Part shown: positions 9,672-16,696 of the stretch, piece after piece
Numbering within the stretch: position 1 is the first letter of the stretch
Layout of the letters: every line of letters starts with the position of its first letter
Assembly: GCF_000282195.1 (NCBI RefSeq)
Contig: NZ_AKJT01000069.1
Span: 1 to 64,000 of the forward strand
Length of the DNA stretch: 64,000 nt
Direction of reading: 5' to 3'
DNA from: Pseudomonas sp. GM18
GTDB taxonomy: Bacteria; Pseudomonadota; Gammaproteobacteria; Pseudomonadales; Pseudomonadaceae
Notes under the pieces: model-generated
Told to the model about the DNA's origin: nothing
What the model saw: only the letters and a program-made list of their open reading frames with translations
Databases searched by the model: none
Made by a program: the position numbers and the translations under genes

Positions 9672-9772
9672 GCCGGCCTGCCGACATGCGCTGATGTGCT
9701 CTATGCTCAGCGCTTAGTCGCCACGAACGGAACAGGGTCGGACACTTGCCCGACGGCCAATGGAAGCCTGCA

Positions 9773-10288
9773 ATGCGCTCATTGTTGTTATGCCTGCTCG
9801 TACTGATCGCCCTGCCCGCCGCCGCGCAGATCTACAAGTACACCGACGCCAACGGCAACACCGCCTACAGCAATCAACCGCCCGATGGTGTTAAAGCCCT
9901 GCCGGTCGAATTACCACCGCTCAACAGCGTCGAGCGTCAGTCGCCAAGCGAGCCGGTAACGCCTGCGCAAGCCAGTAGCCGTGACCAGCCCCACAGCGCG
10001 TATCAGGTGCTGGAGCTGACCGGCCTGCCCACCGAAGAAGCCTTGCGCGCCAACAACGGCACGTTCACCGTCAGCGTATTGATCAATCCACGCCTGCAAG
10101 GCTCTCATCGATTGAGGCTGCTACTGGACGGTCAATCCTACGGCCAGCCGAGTAACGTGCCGATTCTGCAACTGGTGAACATCGACCGTGGCGAGCACAA
10201 CCTCGCGGTTCAGGTGATCGACGGGCAAAACGTCGTGCAACAGAGCCCCACGGTGACCTTCACTGTGCAACGGGTGCATAAGCCTTGA
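9773..10288 (+). CDS. DUF4124-domain exported protein
   Basis: This 171-residue protein starts with a signal peptide (MRSLLLCLLVLIALPAAAQ) and runs directly into a DUF4124 motif, IYKYTDANGNTAYSNQPPDG. The C-terminal half (GTFTVSVLINPRLQGSHRLRLLLDG...NIDRGEHNLAVQVID) looks like a beta-sandwich. Function is unknown. It is a paralog of the next gene, which overlaps its stop codon. Position between glnA and ntrBC is conserved as I recall in Pseudomonas. Confidence 0.75.
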   Translation: MRSLLLCLLVLIALPAAAQIYKYTDANGNTAYSNQPPDGVKALPVELPPLNSVERQSPSEPVTPAQASSRDQPHSAYQVLELTGLPTEEALRANNGTFTVSVLINPRLQGSHRLRLLLDGQSYGQPSNVPILQLVNIDRGEHNLAVQVIDGQNVVQQSPTVTFTVQRVHKP

Positions 10289-10902
10289 GGGCCTGGTTGT
10301 GGATCGCGTGCCTGGTCTGCCTGCCGGCTATGGCAGAAGTTTTTACCTACGTCGATGCCCAGGGCAATCGGGTCTTCACCGATCAACCGGGCACTCGCAA
10401 CGCCAAGCGTGTGCCACTGGCGACAAGTAATCGAATGTCGGCCAACCCGAGCGGCACCCCCGTGACGGCAGCGAAAGAAACCAAAGCCAAACCACTGTTT
10501 CATTACGACATGCTCCGGGTGCTGGTGCCGGAACCGGATGCCACGATCCGTAGCAGTGCCGGTGAATTGATCGTCAGTGTTACCAGCGAACCCGGCCTGC
10601 AACAGGGTCATCGTTACCGTTTGCTGCTGGACGGCCAGCCCACCGCCGAGCCCGGCCCCAGCCCGGTGTTCGCCCTGAGTAACATCGACCGCGGCAGCCA
10701 CAACCTGTCGGTGGAAATCCTCGACGAACAGGGCCGCACCGTCGAACGCACGGCCAATCAGCCGTTCCACATGCTGCGCATTTCCCTGGCCCAGAAGCGC
10801 CAGGTCAAACCGTGCACCCTCACCGACTACGGCCAACGGCCGGAATGCCCGCTCAAAGACAAGCCTGAAGAAGAAAGAAGTTCCTTCCTGCGCTTCTTCT
10901 AA
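10285..10902 (+). CDS. DUF4124-domain exported protein, paralog
   Basis: This 205-residue protein probably starts at a TTG that overlaps the previous gene's TGA (TTGA at 10285-10288), implying translational coupling. A short signal sequence (LWIACLVCLPAMA) precedes the DUF4124 motif EVFTYVDAQGNRVFTDQPG. The second half carries the same repeat-like pattern as its neighbour (ELIVSVTSEPGLQQGHRYRL...NIDRGSHNLSVEILDE). The two genes look like a tandem duplication. Function is unknown. Confidence 0.75.
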   Translation: MRAWLWIACLVCLPAMAEVFTYVDAQGNRVFTDQPGTRNAKRVPLATSNRMSANPSGTPVTAAKETKAKPLFHYDMLRVLVPEPDATIRSSAGELIVSVTSEPGLQQGHRYRLLLDGQPTAEPGPSPVFALSNIDRGSHNLSVEILDEQGRTVERTANQPFHMLRISLAQKRQVKPCTLTDYGQRPECPLKDKPEEERSSFLRFF

Positions 10903-10917
10903 CTTCGTTCAGGCTGG

Positions 10918-10934
10918 CGCACTATATTGGTGCA
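10918..10934 (+). promoter_or_regulatory. NtrC-binding site upstream of ntrBC
   Basis: CGCACTATATTGGTGCA fits the NtrC dyad GCAC-N7-GTGC without mismatch in the core. It lies about 145 bases upstream of the sigma-54-like promoter for ntrB, a normal enhancer distance. Confidence 0.75.
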
Positions 10935-11060
10935 TTCATCTGCACCGCACTCACATTTCAACCCATTTTGGTTCGAAAGTACCCGTAAAAGCTGGCAGAA
11001 CGCCACGCAAACGAGCGTAAAACGCCCGTTTCAGGCTCTAAACGCTTCTTTTCGGAGCCT

Positions 11061-11076
11061 TGGTTTGGTTTTTGCA
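11061..11076 (+). promoter_or_regulatory. Sigma-54-like promoter of ntrBC
   Basis: TGGTTTGGTTTTTGCA keeps GG and GC with ten bases between them, about 58 bases before the ntrB ATG. With the NtrC site upstream it suggests autoregulation of ntrBC under nitrogen limitation. The -24 box is weaker than at glnA (TTTGG after GG rather than CAC). Confidence 0.6.
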
Positions 11077-11133
11077 TTTTCCTCGCATCAGCGCTTGTTT
11101 CCTTTCGCGCGCCCTGCTCCAAAAGAGGTCCTG

Positions 11134-12219
11134 ATGACCATTAGCGACGCACTGCACCGCTTGCTACTCGACAACCTGACCACCGCCACCATTCTGCTCG
11201 ACGCCGAACTGCGCCTCGAGTACATGAACCCGGCGGCGGAGATGCTCCTGGCCATCAGCGGCCAGCGCAGCCATGGGCAGTTCATCAGTGAGTTGTTCAC
11301 CGAATCCACCGAGGCGCTGAACTCCCTGCGCCAGGCGGTCGAGCAGGCGCACCCGTTCACCAAGCGCGAAGCGATGCTCACCGCCCTCACCGGCCAGAGC
11401 CTGACTGTCGACTACGCCGTGACACCGATCCTGAGCAATGGCGACACAATGCTGCTGCTGGAGGTTCACCCTCGCGACCGCTTGCTGCGGATCACCAAGG
11501 AAGAGGCGCAGCTGTCGAAGCAGGAAACCAGCAAGATGCTGGTGCGTGGCCTCGCCCACGAGATCAAGAATCCGCTGGGCGGGATTCGCGGCGCGGCGCA
11601 GTTGCTCGCCCGTGAGTTGCCGGAAGAAAGCCTGCGCGATTACACCAACGTCATCATTGAAGAGGCCGATCGCCTGCGCAATCTGGTGGATCGCATGCTC
11701 GGCTCCAACAAGCTGCCGTCGCTGGCCATGTGCAACGTCCACGAAGTGCTGGAGCGTGTGTGTCAGTTGGTGGAGGCCGAAAGTCAGGGCTGCATCACTT
11801 TGGTGCGCGACTACGACCCAAGCATTCCGGATGTCTTGATTGATCGCGAACAGATGATTCAAGCCGTGCTGAACATCGTCCGCAACGCGATGCAGGCCAT
11901 CAGCAGCCAGAACGAGCTGCGCCTTGGCCGCATCAGCTTGCGTACCCGCGCCATGCGCCAGTTCACCATCGGCCACGTGCGCCATCGCCTGGTGACCAAG
12001 ATCGAAATCATCGACAACGGCCCGGGGATCCCCGCCGAGCTGCAGGAAACCATCTTCTTCCCCATGGTCAGCGGCCGCCCGGACGGTACCGGGCTGGGCC
12101 TGGCCATTACCCAGAACATCATCAGCCAGCACCAGGGCCTGATCGAATGTGACAGCCATCCAGGCCACACCACGTTCTCGATCTTTCTGCCACTGGAACA
12201 AGGAGCCACATCGACATGA
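11134..12219 (+). CDS. ntrB: Nitrogen-sensing histidine kinase NtrB
   Basis: This 361-residue cytoplasmic kinase/phosphatase responds to PII protein and glutamine status and phosphorylates NtrC. It has an N-terminal PAS domain (ATILLDAELRLEYMNPAAEMLL), an H box LAHEIKNPLGG with His142, an N box (NIVRNAMQA), and G boxes DNGPGIP and GTGLGLAI. The ATG at 11134 follows AAGAGGTCC and gives the family length. The longer upstream reading (to 10927) includes promoter sequence and is not used. Its stop overlaps the ntrC start (ATGA). Confidence 0.95.
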   Translation: MTISDALHRLLLDNLTTATILLDAELRLEYMNPAAEMLLAISGQRSHGQFISELFTESTEALNSLRQAVEQAHPFTKREAMLTALTGQSLTVDYAVTPILSNGDTMLLLEVHPRDRLLRITKEEAQLSKQETSKMLVRGLAHEIKNPLGGIRGAAQLLARELPEESLRDYTNVIIEEADRLRNLVDRMLGSNKLPSLAMCNVHEVLERVCQLVEAESQGCITLVRDYDPSIPDVLIDREQMIQAVLNIVRNAMQAISSQNELRLGRISLRTRAMRQFTIGHVRHRLVTKIEIIDNGPGIPAELQETIFFPMVSGRPDGTGLGLAITQNIISQHQGLIECDSHPGHTTFSIFLPLEQGATST

Positions 12220-13652
12220 GCCGTAGTGAAACCGTGTGGATCGTCGATGACGACCGTTCAATCCGTTGGGTCCTGGAAAAAGCCTTGCAACAGGAAGGCA
12301 TGACCACGCAAAGCTTCGACAGCGCCGATGGCGTGATGAGCCGCCTGGCGCGCCAGCAGCCGGATGTGATCATCTCCGACATTCGCATGCCGGGTGCCAG
12401 TGGCCTGGACCTTCTGGCGCGGATTCGCGAACAACACCCACGGCTGCCAGTCATCATCATGACTGCCCACTCCGACCTGGATAGCGCTGTCGCGTCCTAT
12501 CAGGGTGGCGCGTTCGAATACCTGCCCAAGCCGTTCGACGTCGACGAAGCCGTTTCCCTGGTCAAGCGCGCCAATCAGCACGCTCAGGAACAACAAGGCC
12601 TGGAAGTCGTCCCGACGCTGACCCGCACCCCGGAAATCATCGGCGAAGCGCCGGCGATGCAGGAAGTGTTTCGCGCCATCGGGCGCTTGAGCCACTCTAA
12701 CATCACAGTGCTGATCAACGGTGAATCCGGTACCGGTAAAGAATTGGTGGCCCACGCCCTGCACCGTCACAGCCCACGGGCGGCCTCGCCGTTCATTGCG
12801 CTGAACATGGCGGCGATCCCCAAGGATCTGATGGAGTCCGAACTGTTCGGCCACGAAAAAGGCGCGTTCACCGGCGCGGCCAATCTGCGTCGCGGGCGTT
12901 TTGAACAGGCCGATGGCGGCACGCTGTTCCTCGATGAAATCGGCGACATGCCGGCGGACACCCAGACTCGCTTGCTACGGGTACTGGCGGACGGCGAGTT
13001 TTACCGCGTTGGCGGTCATGTGCCGGTGAAAGTCGATGTGCGAATCATCGCCGCGACGCACCAGAATCTGGAAACCCTGGTGCACGCCGGGAAATTCCGT
13101 GAGGACTTGTTCCACCGCCTCAACGTGATCCGCATCCACATTCCACGGCTGTCGGATCGTCGCGAAGACATCCCGACCCTGGCCAAGCACTTCCTCAGCC
13201 GCGCCGCGCAGGAACTGGCGGTGGAACCGAAGCTGCTGAAAAGCGAAACCGAGGAATACCTGAAAAACCTGCCATGGCCGGGCAACGTGCGTCAGCTGGA
13301 GAACACCTGCCGCTGGATCACCGTGATGGCTTCGGGTCGCGAAGTGCACATCAGCGACCTGCCACCCGAGCTGCTGAGCCTGCCGCAGGATTCGGCACCG
13401 GTGACCAACTGGGAGCAGGCGCTGCGCCAGTGGGCCGACCAGGCGCTGGCACGCGGCCAATCGAGCCTGCTCGACAGCGCCGTGCCGAGCTTCGAGCGGA
13501 TCATGATCGAAACCGCCCTCAAACACACCGCCGGCCGCCGCCGCGACGCCGCCGTGCTGCTGGGCTGGGGGCGCAATACCTTGACGCGCAAGATCAAGGA
13601 ATTGGGGATGAAGGTAGATGGTGGGGATGATGATGAGGGGGATGAGGGTTAA
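12216..13652 (+). CDS. ntrC: Nitrogen response regulator NtrC
   Basis: This 478-residue activator of sigma-54 promoters has a receiver domain with phospho-acceptor Asp55 (VIISDIRMP). The AAA+ domain has Walker A GESGTGKE, the sigma-54 loop GAFTGA and Walker B LFLDEIGD. A C-terminal Fis-type HTH follows (AAVLLGWGRNTLTRKIKEL). The tail is unusually acidic and glycine-rich (GGDDDEGDEG). It is coupled to ntrB by a four-base overlap. Likely targets in this window are glnA, ntrBC itself and the small RNA just downstream. Confidence 0.97.
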   Translation: MSRSETVWIVDDDRSIRWVLEKALQQEGMTTQSFDSADGVMSRLARQQPDVIISDIRMPGASGLDLLARIREQHPRLPVIIMTAHSDLDSAVASYQGGAFEYLPKPFDVDEAVSLVKRANQHAQEQQGLEVVPTLTRTPEIIGEAPAMQEVFRAIGRLSHSNITVLINGESGTGKELVAHALHRHSPRAASPFIALNMAAIPKDLMESELFGHEKGAFTGAANLRRGRFEQADGGTLFLDEIGDMPADTQTRLLRVLADGEFYRVGGHVPVKVDVRIIAATHQNLETLVHAGKFREDLFHRLNVIRIHIPRLSDRREDIPTLAKHFLSRAAQELAVEPKLLKSETEEYLKNLPWPGNVRQLENTCRWITVMASGREVHISDLPPELLSLPQDSAPVTNWEQALRQWADQALARGQSSLLDSAVPSFERIMIETALKHTAGRRRDAAVLLGWGRNTLTRKIKELGMKVDGGDDDEGDEG

Positions 13653-13663
13653 TCCCTTCACCT

Positions 13664-13777
13664 GATCATTCCCACGCTCCCGCGTGGGAATGCCTCAATG
13701 GACGCTCTGCGTCCGCTTCGGCAGGGACGCGGAGCGTCCCGGGCTGCATTCCCACGCAGAGCGTGGGAACGATCATC
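13664..13777. repeat. Dispersed intergenic palindromic repeat, copy 1
   Basis: Three nested hairpins are built on TTCCCACGC/GCGTGGGAA and GGACGC/GCGTCC. The right end CATTCCCACGCAGAGCGTGG recurs almost unchanged at 15115-15250 and 25899-26009. These are REP-family intergenic elements. Confidence 0.85.
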
Positions 13778-13786
13778 GTCCCTCCG

Positions 13787-13803
13787 TGCACCGCCGCAAT
13801 GCA
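13787..13803 (+). promoter_or_regulatory. Candidate NtrC site upstream of the small RNA
   Basis: TGCACCGCCGCAATGCA matches the GCAC-N7-GTGC dyad with one core mismatch. It lies about 160 bases before the sigma-54 promoter at 13947. Confidence 0.5.
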
Positions 13804-13946
13804 CCGTGAACCGCAATCGCGCACAACAACCCGTCCCAAATCCCGCGCTTATCTGCAATAAAAACCTTATCGCAAAAACACAGAACCCCCGGAATACGGG
13901 GCGTTCAGCGCTACCAAGCGACTTTCTGCTTCAACTTGTTAAAAAC

Positions 13947-13962
13947 TGGCACGCCCCCTGCA
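13947..13962 (+). promoter_or_regulatory. Sigma-54 promoter of NrsZ-like small RNA
   Basis: TGGCACGCCCCCTGCA is a near-consensus sigma-54 promoter (TGGCAC, GG-N10-GC). No reading frame starts after it in the right place; the repeated RNA modules do. Predicted transcription start is near 13973. Confidence 0.85.
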
Positions 13963-13972
13963 ATAGTCCAAT

Positions 13973-14199
13973 CAGTGATTCGATTCACTACCCAGTTTCG
14001 GGGACCTTGGTACAGGCAGGCCGGGGATTCCCCTCTTTACACCGGGCTCATACCGCAACAGCGACGAGCCCACCCCGTTTTGGGGTCCTTGGTACAGGCA
14101 GGCCGGGGATTCCCTCTTTACACCGGGCTCACGATGCAATGCGCGAGCCCTCCCGTTTTGGGAACCTTGGTACAGGCAGGCCGGGGATTCCCTCTTTTA
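13973..14199 (+). ncRNA. nrsZ: NrsZ-like nitrogen-regulated small RNA, three modules
   Basis: Three copies of a module beginning CCTTGGTACAGGCAGGCCGG start at 14005, 14087 and 14165, spaced 82 and 78 bases. Copies 1 and 2 continue into a CTCTTTACACCGGGCTCA stretch closed by a GGGCTC/GAGCCC hairpin. Copy 3 ends in GGGAA/TTCCC pairing plus TCTTTT, a likely terminator. The predicted length is about 227 bases. Published NrsZ of P. aeruginosa lies downstream of ntrC, is NtrC/RpoN dependent, is about 226 nt and has three modules that are processed to shorter forms. Position, promoter, size and modularity all agree, so I call it an NrsZ homolog. The 3' end abuts the stop of the convergent gene. Confidence 0.85.
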
Positions 14200-14637
14200 T
14201 TGCTCTCGGAGATGGATCTCCAGCCGCCAGCGGTCATCGACCTCGCTACCGGCCCACTCGCCCTGCAGTGGCCGGGCCGCCACCACCGTCAGCAACAATC
14301 CCCCATCACTCAATCGCGTTCGCCAGTTCACGTCCTTGCCGTTGAGCTTGAGCTGACCTTTCTGTGCACGGCCTTCAGCCTCAAACAACAGCGCAACACT
14401 GCCGTCGACCAGCTCGCCGTGGGTTTTGGGTTCGTTGTTGAACCACACCACCAGCCCATCGCTGGTCACCTCGACCTGCTGCAAAACGCTGGGGTCGGGT
14501 GCGGTCAGACGACCGATCATCAAGCCCACCATCACCCCGACAATCGCCAGCGAAGCCATCACCCGCGGGAATAGTTTCGAACGGGGATCCGCTTGCGGCG
14601 TAGAATGCTGCTCATCTTTACCTTCGGAGCCGTGCAT
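14197..14637 (-). CDS. Hypothetical single-span membrane protein
   Basis: This 146-residue protein has a short charged N-terminus, one membrane segment (MASLAIVGVMVGLMIGRL, about residues 27-44), and a globular tail that I do not recognise. Topology suggests an inner-membrane anchor with a periplasmic domain. Its ATG overlaps the trmL ATG on the other strand (CATG at 14635-14638), so the genes share a start region. An internal ATG at 14559 would start directly at the membrane segment. Its stop codon abuts the end of the NrsZ-like RNA. Confidence 0.65.
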   Translation of the reverse strand: MHGSEGKDEQHSTPQADPRSKLFPRVMASLAIVGVMVGLMIGRLTAPDPSVLQQVEVTSDGLVVWFNNEPKTHGELVDGSVALLFEAEGRAQKGQLKLNGKDVNWRTRLSDGGLLLTVVAARPLQGEWAGSEVDDRWRLEIHLREQ

Positions 14638-15091
14638 GTTTCACGTCATCCTTTTCCAACCAGAAATTCCGCCGAATACCGGCAACGTTATCAGGCTGTG
14701 CGCCAACAGTGGCTGCCACCTGCATTTGATCGAACCGCTGGGCTTCGAGATGGACGACAAGCGCCTGCGCCGGGCGGGGCTCGATTACCATGAGTATGCC
14801 ACCCTGCAACGCCATGCAGACCTCGCCAGCTGTCTGGAAAGCCTCGGCCACCCTCGACTGTTCGCCTTTACCACCAAGGGCTCGCGACCATTCCATGATG
14901 CCAGCTTCGCCGAGGGCGACGCGTTCCTGTTCGGCCCGGAAAGCCGTGGCTTGCCAGCCGAAGTGCTCGACGCCCTGCCCGGCGAACAACGCCTGCGCTT
15001 GCCCATGCGCGAAGGCTGTCGCAGCCTGAACCTGTCCAACACCGTGGCCATCGCGGTGTACGAAGCCTGGCGCCAGCTCGGGTTCAAGTAA
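14636..15091 (+). CDS. trmL: tRNA (cytidine/uridine-34-2'-O)-methyltransferase TrmL
   Basis: This 151-residue minimal SPOUT methyltransferase methylates the wobble ribose of tRNA-Leu isoacceptors. It opens MFHVILFQPEIPPNTGNVIR, the typical TrmL start with the conserved PEIPPNTGN motif. The knotted SAM site follows (LFGPESRGLP and LRLPMREGCRSLNLSNTVAI). The length is normal. The frame is open upstream, but the ATG at 14636 is the family start. It diverges from the membrane-protein gene with overlapping start codons. Confidence 0.95.
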   Translation: MFHVILFQPEIPPNTGNVIRLCANSGCHLHLIEPLGFEMDDKRLRRAGLDYHEYATLQRHADLASCLESLGHPRLFAFTTKGSRPFHDASFAEGDAFLFGPESRGLPAEVLDALPGEQRLRLPMREGCRSLNLSNTVAIAVYEAWRQLGFK

Positions 15092-15114
15092 GCCTGCGAG
15101 ACACACCGTCATCT

Positions 15115-15250
15115 TGATCGTTCCCACGCTCTGCGTGGGAACGATCAAGGGACGCTCCGCGTTCCGGCAGCACCGCTGGTATCGAGCCTGGCACCGGTGT
15201 GACGCAGAGCGTCACGGGCTGCATTCCCACGCAGAGCGTGGGAACGATCA
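15115..15250. repeat. Dispersed intergenic palindromic repeat, copy 2
   Basis: It carries GATCGTTCCCACGC at the left and its reverse complement at the right, with inner GACGC/GCGTC hairpins. It is related to the elements at 13664 and 25899, but has a longer middle. Confidence 0.85.
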
Positions 15251-15266
15251 TCGCCCCCCCTGCGAG

Positions 15267-15325
15267 TTCGTTTGCTCCATGAAAAAAGCGCCCGTTGAAG
15301 GCGCTTTTTTCATGGAGCAAACGAA
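15267..15325. terminator. Long palindromic bidirectional terminator at secB
   Basis: A perfect inverted repeat of 26 bases per arm (15267-15292 against 15300-15325) surrounds a seven-base loop, CGTTGAA. AAAAAAGCGCC/GGCGCTTTTTT at its tip makes a terminator readable from both strands. It ends secB transcription on the minus strand. Confidence 0.9.
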
Positions 15326-15331
15326 GCTTTT

Positions 15332-15817
15332 TTATTGAACGGTCGGAGTCTCGCCAGCCGCCTGCATGCGTTGCAGCTCTTGTGCATACAGCGCGTCGAA
15401 GTTCACCGGGGCCAGCATCAGGGCCGGGAACGAACCGCGGGTCACCAGGCTGTCCAGGGTTTCGCGAGCGTACGGGAACAGGATGTTCGGGCAGAACGCG
15501 CCCAGGGTGTGGCTCATCGAAGCCGCGTCCAGGTTCTTGATCAGGAAGATCCCGGCCTGTTGCACTTCAGCAATGAACGCCACTTCTTCGCCGTTTTTCA
15601 CGGTGACTGACAGGGTCAGCACGACTTCGTGGAAGTCGCCTTCCAGTGCCTTCTGACGGGTGTTCAGATCCAGACCGACGCTCGGTTCCCACTGCTGGCG
15701 GAAGATTGCCGGGCTTTTCGGGGCTTCGAAGGACAAGTCACGTACGTAGATGCGCTGCAAGGAGAATTGCGGTGCGTTTTCTTCTTCGCTAGCTGCAGTG
15801 TTCTGTTGGTCAGTCAT
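15332..15817 (-). CDS. secB: Protein-export chaperone SecB
   Basis: This 161-residue tetrameric chaperone holds preproteins unfolded and hands them to SecA. The SecB core is clear: FSLQRIYVRDLSFEAPKSPAIF, a middle VTVKNGEEVAFIAEVQQAGIF strand pair, and the C-terminal helix after LFPYARETLDSLVTRGSFP. The C-terminus (AAGETPTVQ) lacks the zinc-binding-motif-like ending of some enterobacterial forms and contacts are otherwise normal. It is the last gene of a rhodanese-grxC-secB operon, 56 bases after grxC. Confidence 0.97.
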   Translation of the reverse strand: MTDQQNTAASEEENAPQFSLQRIYVRDLSFEAPKSPAIFRQQWEPSVGLDLNTRQKALEGDFHEVVLTLSVTVKNGEEVAFIAEVQQAGIFLIKNLDAASMSHTLGAFCPNILFPYARETLDSLVTRGSFPALMLAPVNFDALYAQELQRMQAAGETPTVQ

Positions 15818-15873
15818 CTCAGATCCTTTCTGATCTCGGGTCTTATAGGGTTAGCTATTTCTAAGTAACGCAG

Positions 15874-16128
15874 TCAGGCCTTGAGCATGGCGTCGAGCTT
15901 GCCGGCGCGCTCCAGGGCAAACAAATCATCACAGCCGCCAACGTGGGTACTGCCGATCCAGATCTGCGGCACGGACGTACGCCCGGCCTTCTGAGCCATC
16001 GCGGCACGCACCTGCGGCTTGCCATCGACCTTGATCTCTTCGAAGGCTACGCCTTTGTTCTCGAGCAAGTACTTGGCTCGAGAGCAATAAGGGCAGTAAT
16101 CGCTGGAATAGACGACGACGTTGTTCAT
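15874..16128 (-). CDS. grxC: Glutaredoxin 3
   Basis: This 84-residue glutaredoxin reduces disulfides and glutathione mixed disulfides with electrons from glutathione. The dithiol active site CPYC is at residues 12-15 (SSDYCPYCSRAKYLL). The TSVPQIWIGSTHVGGCDD segment carries the cis-Pro and glutathione-binding GG. It starts one base after the upstream rhodanese gene's stop, so the two are probably cotranscribed with secB. Confidence 0.95.
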   Translation of the reverse strand: MNNVVVYSSDYCPYCSRAKYLLENKGVAFEEIKVDGKPQVRAAMAQKAGRTSVPQIWIGSTHVGGCDDLFALERAGKLDAMLKA

Positions 16129-16129
16129 A

Positions 16130-16543
16130 TCACTTCACCAGTGGCAGATTGTCGGCTTTCCAGCTGGAAATACCGCCAGACAGCTTGGCAGCGGTGAAGC
16201 CGGCTTTCACCAGTTCACGGGCATGAGTGCCGGCAGTCTGACCCAGGGCGTCGACCAGAATAATGGTCTTGGCCTTGTGCTTTTCCAGTTCGCCGACGCG
16301 AGCGGTCAGTTTGTCCTGAGGGATGTTCAACGCGCCAACGATGTGACCGGCGGCGAAATCCTTGGTCGGACGAATGTCGACCACCACGCCTGCGTCCTTG
16401 TTGACCAGCCCGGTCAGTTCACCGGTGCTCAGGCTGCGGCCGCCGCCTTGCATCTGATAGGCCATTAGCAGGGCCGCCAGTACAACGAAGATACCCACGA
16501 GAATGTAGTGGTTGGTGGCGAATTGAATCAGGTGATCAACCAT
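16130..16543 (-). CDS. Membrane-anchored rhodanese-like protein (YibN type)
   Basis: This 137-residue protein has an N-terminal membrane segment (YILVGIFVVLAALLMAYQM) and a rhodanese fold (VVDIRPTKDFAAGHIVGALNIP). The usual catalytic Cys position in the CxxGxx loop reads ILVDALGQTAG, so no active-site cysteine is present. It may be a binding rather than a sulfurtransferase domain. The ATG at 16543 places the membrane segment at the N-terminus. Gene order with grxC and secB is conserved in many gammaproteobacteria. Confidence 0.8.
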   Translation of the reverse strand: MVDHLIQFATNHYILVGIFVVLAALLMAYQMQGGGRSLSTGELTGLVNKDAGVVVDIRPTKDFAAGHIVGALNIPQDKLTARVGELEKHKAKTIILVDALGQTAGTHARELVKAGFTAAKLSGGISSWKADNLPLVK

Positions 16544-16696
16544 CGAAGGAGGTTCCAGGGCGTTAAAATGTCGGCCAGTATACACAGCCACTATGGTGGG
16601 CCAAACCCCGTCCGGCGGTGACGGCGCCGGAACTTAGCTTTAAACTCCTACTCCCTTTTCCATCGCCCTCTTTTAATTCAGCCACGAGTGGAATCC

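Noticed and set aside
14005..14199. Three regular repeats resembling a small CRISPR array
   Set aside because: Units are about 80 bases with related, not unique, spacers, and they lie behind a sigma-54 promoter next to ntrC; the NrsZ explanation is better.
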